Shown piece after piece: positions 5,651 through 6,943 of a DNA stretch of 6,943 bases. The DNA is from Rhodoblastus sp964425315 (GTDB lineage: Bacteria; Pseudomonadota; Alphaproteobacteria; Rhizobiales; Beijerinckiaceae). The stretch lies in contig CAYRNB010000128.1 of assembly GCA_964425315.1 (NCBI GenBank), forward strand, positions 1 to 6,943, written 5' to 3'. A program made the translations under genes and the position numbers. The notes below the pieces were generated by a model. That model was not told where the DNA came from. It did no database searches and saw only the letters and a program-made list of their open reading frames with translations. Positions within the stretch are counted from its first letter, which is position 1. Every line of letters starts with the position of its first letter.

Positions 5651-6151
5651 ATGAATCGTATCGCAAAATCGCCCGCGGAGGCGCGAAAGAAGGCGCGGAA
5701 GGCGGCTTTGGCGGCTTTCGCCGTGGCCCAGTGCGCCGCATTCGGCGCCGGCGCCGCTCAAGCCCAATCGGTCACGCCGCGACCCCCGCCGCCGCCAAAC
5801 CCGACCGCGCCGCCGCCCCCGCCCGGCCCGGCCAATGGCCGCTTCACCATGACTCCCGTCGCCAATGGCTTTTTACGGCTCGACACGCGCACCGGCGCCG
5901 TTTCGCTGTGCACGGTCGCATCGGGTCAGGCCGAATGCCGCGCCAGCGCCGACGAAAGGGCGGCGCTCGAAAAGGAAATCGGCAGGCTGTCCAAGGAAAA
6001 CGCCGCCCTGAAGGCGCAAATCGCCAAGAACGGAGGCGAGGGCCAGGACGAACGACGCTTCGATCGCGCGCTCGACCGGATGGAGAAATTCATGCGGCGG
6101 ATGATTCAGCTTTTCCGTCATTCCGACAAAACGCCGCCGACGGCGCTGTAA
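5651..6151 (+). CDS. Small secreted protein with proline-rich region and coiled coil, function unknown
   Basis: The product has 166 residues. A basic N-region (many Lys/Arg up to residue 17) precedes an Ala-rich hydrophobic stretch and a signal peptidase I site after A38 (GAAQAQ). C28 is preceded by Gln and does not form a lipobox. Residues 43-60 are proline-rich with two runs of five prolines (45-49 and 54-58). A compact segment follows, RFTMTPVANGFLRLDTRTG at 64-82, then C87 and C96, which could form a disulfide if exported. Residues 101-126 are a heptad-like coiled coil (ERAALEKEIGRLSKENAALK), and the C-terminus is basic. The GFLRLDT-TG-SLC pattern recalls an uncharacterised protein group of Hyphomicrobiales, but I cannot assign a function. 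The next gene follows after 35 bases, so the two may be co-transcribed. The ATG is preceded by a weak GAGAG. Confidence 0.8.
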   Translation: MNRIAKSPAEARKKARKAALAAFAVAQCAAFGAGAAQAQSVTPRPPPPPNPTAPPPPPGPANGRFTMTPVANGFLRLDTRTGAVSLCTVASGQAECRASADERAALEKEIGRLSKENAALKAQIAKNGGEGQDERRFDRALDRMEKFMRRMIQLFRHSDKTPPTAL

Positions 6152-6186
6152 GCGCAGGCGCCTCGCTCTCGATCAGGGATTTCATC

Positions 6187-6534
6187 ATGTCCGACCAGAA
6201 GGCTCCCACCCGCCATCCCTTTGCTCCGCGCCATGCCGACATCGAGGCCGACGGTCGTCGCCGGCCGTCCGAATTGGAGCGCTTTCTCGGCGGGTCGCCG
6301 CTCTCCGTGGCGATCAGGCTTCTGTTCCTGTCGTTGCTCGTCGGCTTTTTCCTGGTCTGGCTCGACATCAGGCCGATCGACGTGCTGCGTGGATTGGAGC
6401 AGATGGTCCAGCGCTTCTGGAACATGGGTTTTCAGGCCTTGCGCGAGATGGGCGCATATGTCGCGGCGGGCGCCGCCATCGTCGTGCCGCTATGGCTGGT
6501 CCTGCGCCTGTTGAACGTGCGGCCGCGCAACTGA
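6187..6534 (+). CDS. Small inner-membrane protein, DUF6460-like
   Basis: ATG 6187 gives 115 residues, with AGGGA 8 bases upstream as ribosome binding site. The N-terminal 35 residues are polar and basic. Two hydrophobic segments follow: about 39-59 (LSVAIRLLFLSLLVGFFLVW) and about 90-108 (YVAAGAAIVVPLWLVLRLL). Between them lies an amphipathic stretch with RPIDVLRGLEQMVQRFWNMG. The order RFLGGSP, helix, D-RP-DVL, WNMGF, helix is what I recall for the alphaproteobacterial family DUF6460, whose function is unknown. By charge (basic N-terminus and basic VRPRN end) both termini are probably cytoplasmic. It sits 35 bases after the secreted coiled-coil gene on the same strand, which suggests one transcript. 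Confidence 0.85.
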   Translation: MSDQKAPTRHPFAPRHADIEADGRRRPSELERFLGGSPLSVAIRLLFLSLLVGFFLVWLDIRPIDVLRGLEQMVQRFWNMGFQALREMGAYVAAGAAIVVPLWLVLRLLNVRPRN

Positions 6535-6560
6535 AACAATTTTTGCGGATTCTCGACGGT

Positions 6561-6589
6561 TTCATCATTTGGCGGCGGAATTTTATATT
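6561..6589 (+). promoter_or_regulatory. Weak candidate promoter for the glycosyltransferase gene
   Basis: TATATT at 6584-6589 is a reasonable -10 in an AT-rich patch, and TTCATC at 6561-6566, 17 bases upstream, is a poor -35. Transcription would start near 6596 and leave a leader of about 24 bases. The glycosyltransferase ATG has no clear ribosome binding site. The 85-base gap after the DUF6460-like gene contains no convincing terminator, so read-through is equally possible. Confidence 0.25.
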
Positions 6590-6619
6590 CCGGTCACAAG
6601 ACTTTGAAATTGTCGCTTC

Positions 6620-6943
6620 ATGCGAATCTGCATTGTCACGGACGCTTGGCGTCCTCAGGTGAACGGCGTGGCCATCACCCTCGCCAATCTCGTGGCGACG
6701 GGCGAAAGGCTCGGGCATGAATTCGCGGCGATCACGCCCGACCGCTTCAACACGATCGCGGCGCCGTCCTATCCGGAAATTCGCCTCGCTTTGACCAGCC
6801 CGAAGGCGGTGGGCGAATTGATTCGGGCGCAGCGGGCCGACCATGTCCATATCGCCACCGAGGGGCCGCTCGGCCTGGCGGCGAGCTATTGGGCGCGGCG
6901 CAGGGGCGAAATTTTCACCACCTCCTATCACACGCGCTTTCCC
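6620..6943 (+). CDS. GT4-type glycosyltransferase, N-terminal part (cut by right edge)
   Basis: ATG 6620 opens a frame of 108 codons that runs off the right edge. The start MRICIVTDAWRPQVNGV is the characteristic N-terminus of GT-B fold glycosyltransferases of family GT4, with the glycine-containing PQVNGV acceptor-side loop. VHIATEGPLGLAA (about residues 80-92) and SYHTRFP (at the edge) are the next conserved blocks of the subgroup that includes alpha-mannosyltransferases (PimB/MgtA-like) and sulfoquinovosyl transferases (SqdX-like). Family members usually have about 340-400 residues, so roughly two thirds, including the nucleotide-sugar binding domain, lies outside. The donor and acceptor therefore cannot be decided; a membrane glycolipid or surface polysaccharide is likely. 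It is peripheral to the cytoplasmic membrane by family analogy. Confidence 0.88.
   Translation, partial: MRICIVTDAWRPQVNGVAITLANLVATGERLGHEFAAITPDRFNTIAAPSYPEIRLALTSPKAVGELIRAQRADHVHIATEGPLGLAASYWARRRGEIFTTSYHTRFP

Noticed and set aside
6368..6931. 187-codon open frame on the minus strand
   Set aside because: It is antisense to the DUF6460-like and glycosyltransferase genes, both supported by family-like sequence; its product is low-complexity and Arg/Ala-rich.
1..6943. CRISPR arrays, tRNAs, insertion sequences, phage or defence genes
   Set aside because: No regularly spaced repeats, tRNA-like cloverleaf, transposase or terminal inverted repeats are visible; nearly all the sequence is accounted for by chromosomal genes.

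Overview
The window is GC-rich, densely coding chromosomal DNA from an alphaproteobacterium, most likely of the order Hyphomicrobiales (methanotroph or purple-bacterium relatives such as Methylocystis or Rhodoblastus are a guess from protein style only). The clearest sign is hemA, a C4-pathway 5-aminolevulinate synthase whose active-site residues fall at the same numbers as in the Rhodobacter capsulatus enzyme. A small DUF6460-type membrane protein and a LuxR-type regulator with alphaproteobacterial style agree with this. I see no tRNA, rRNA, CRISPR array, insertion sequence or phage gene. This looks like housekeeping and envelope territory rather than a genomic island.

Layout. (1) 1-1619, minus: a secreted DUF4139 (MuiA-like) protein, cut by the left edge only a short way before its expected C-terminus. 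(2) 1620-1844: a divergent intergenic region with a palindrome of the kind often repeated in Hyphomicrobiales genomes. (3) 1845-3014, plus: a secreted MltB-family lytic transglycosylase with a C-terminal peptidoglycan-binding domain. (4) 3015-4301, minus: hemA, meeting the transglycosylase tail to tail with no bases between the two stop codons; a 7-bp inverted repeat covers both stops. (5) 4302-4872: about 570 bases without a convincing gene. The hemA-proximal half is unusually rich in inverted repeats; the other half holds the upstream region of the next gene. (6) 4873-5556, plus: a NarL/FixJ-type response regulator that seems to lack a normal start codon; CTG at 4873 fits best. (7) 5651-6151 and 6187-6534, plus: a small secreted proline-rich/coiled-coil protein and a two-helix DUF6460-type membrane protein, 35 bases apart. 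(8) 6620 to the right edge, plus: the N-terminal third or so of a GT4-type glycosyltransferase.

Functionally the genes share an envelope theme (DUF4139 protein, lytic transglycosylase, secreted coiled-coil protein, membrane protein, glycosyltransferase), broken by haem synthesis and an orphan response regulator. No kinase partner is visible. I found no clear novel multi-gene system. The observations most worth following are the structured leader region of hemA, the apparent CTG start of the response regulator, the shared hairpin at the hemA/transglycosylase junction, and the uncharacterised secreted/membrane pair downstream of the regulator.
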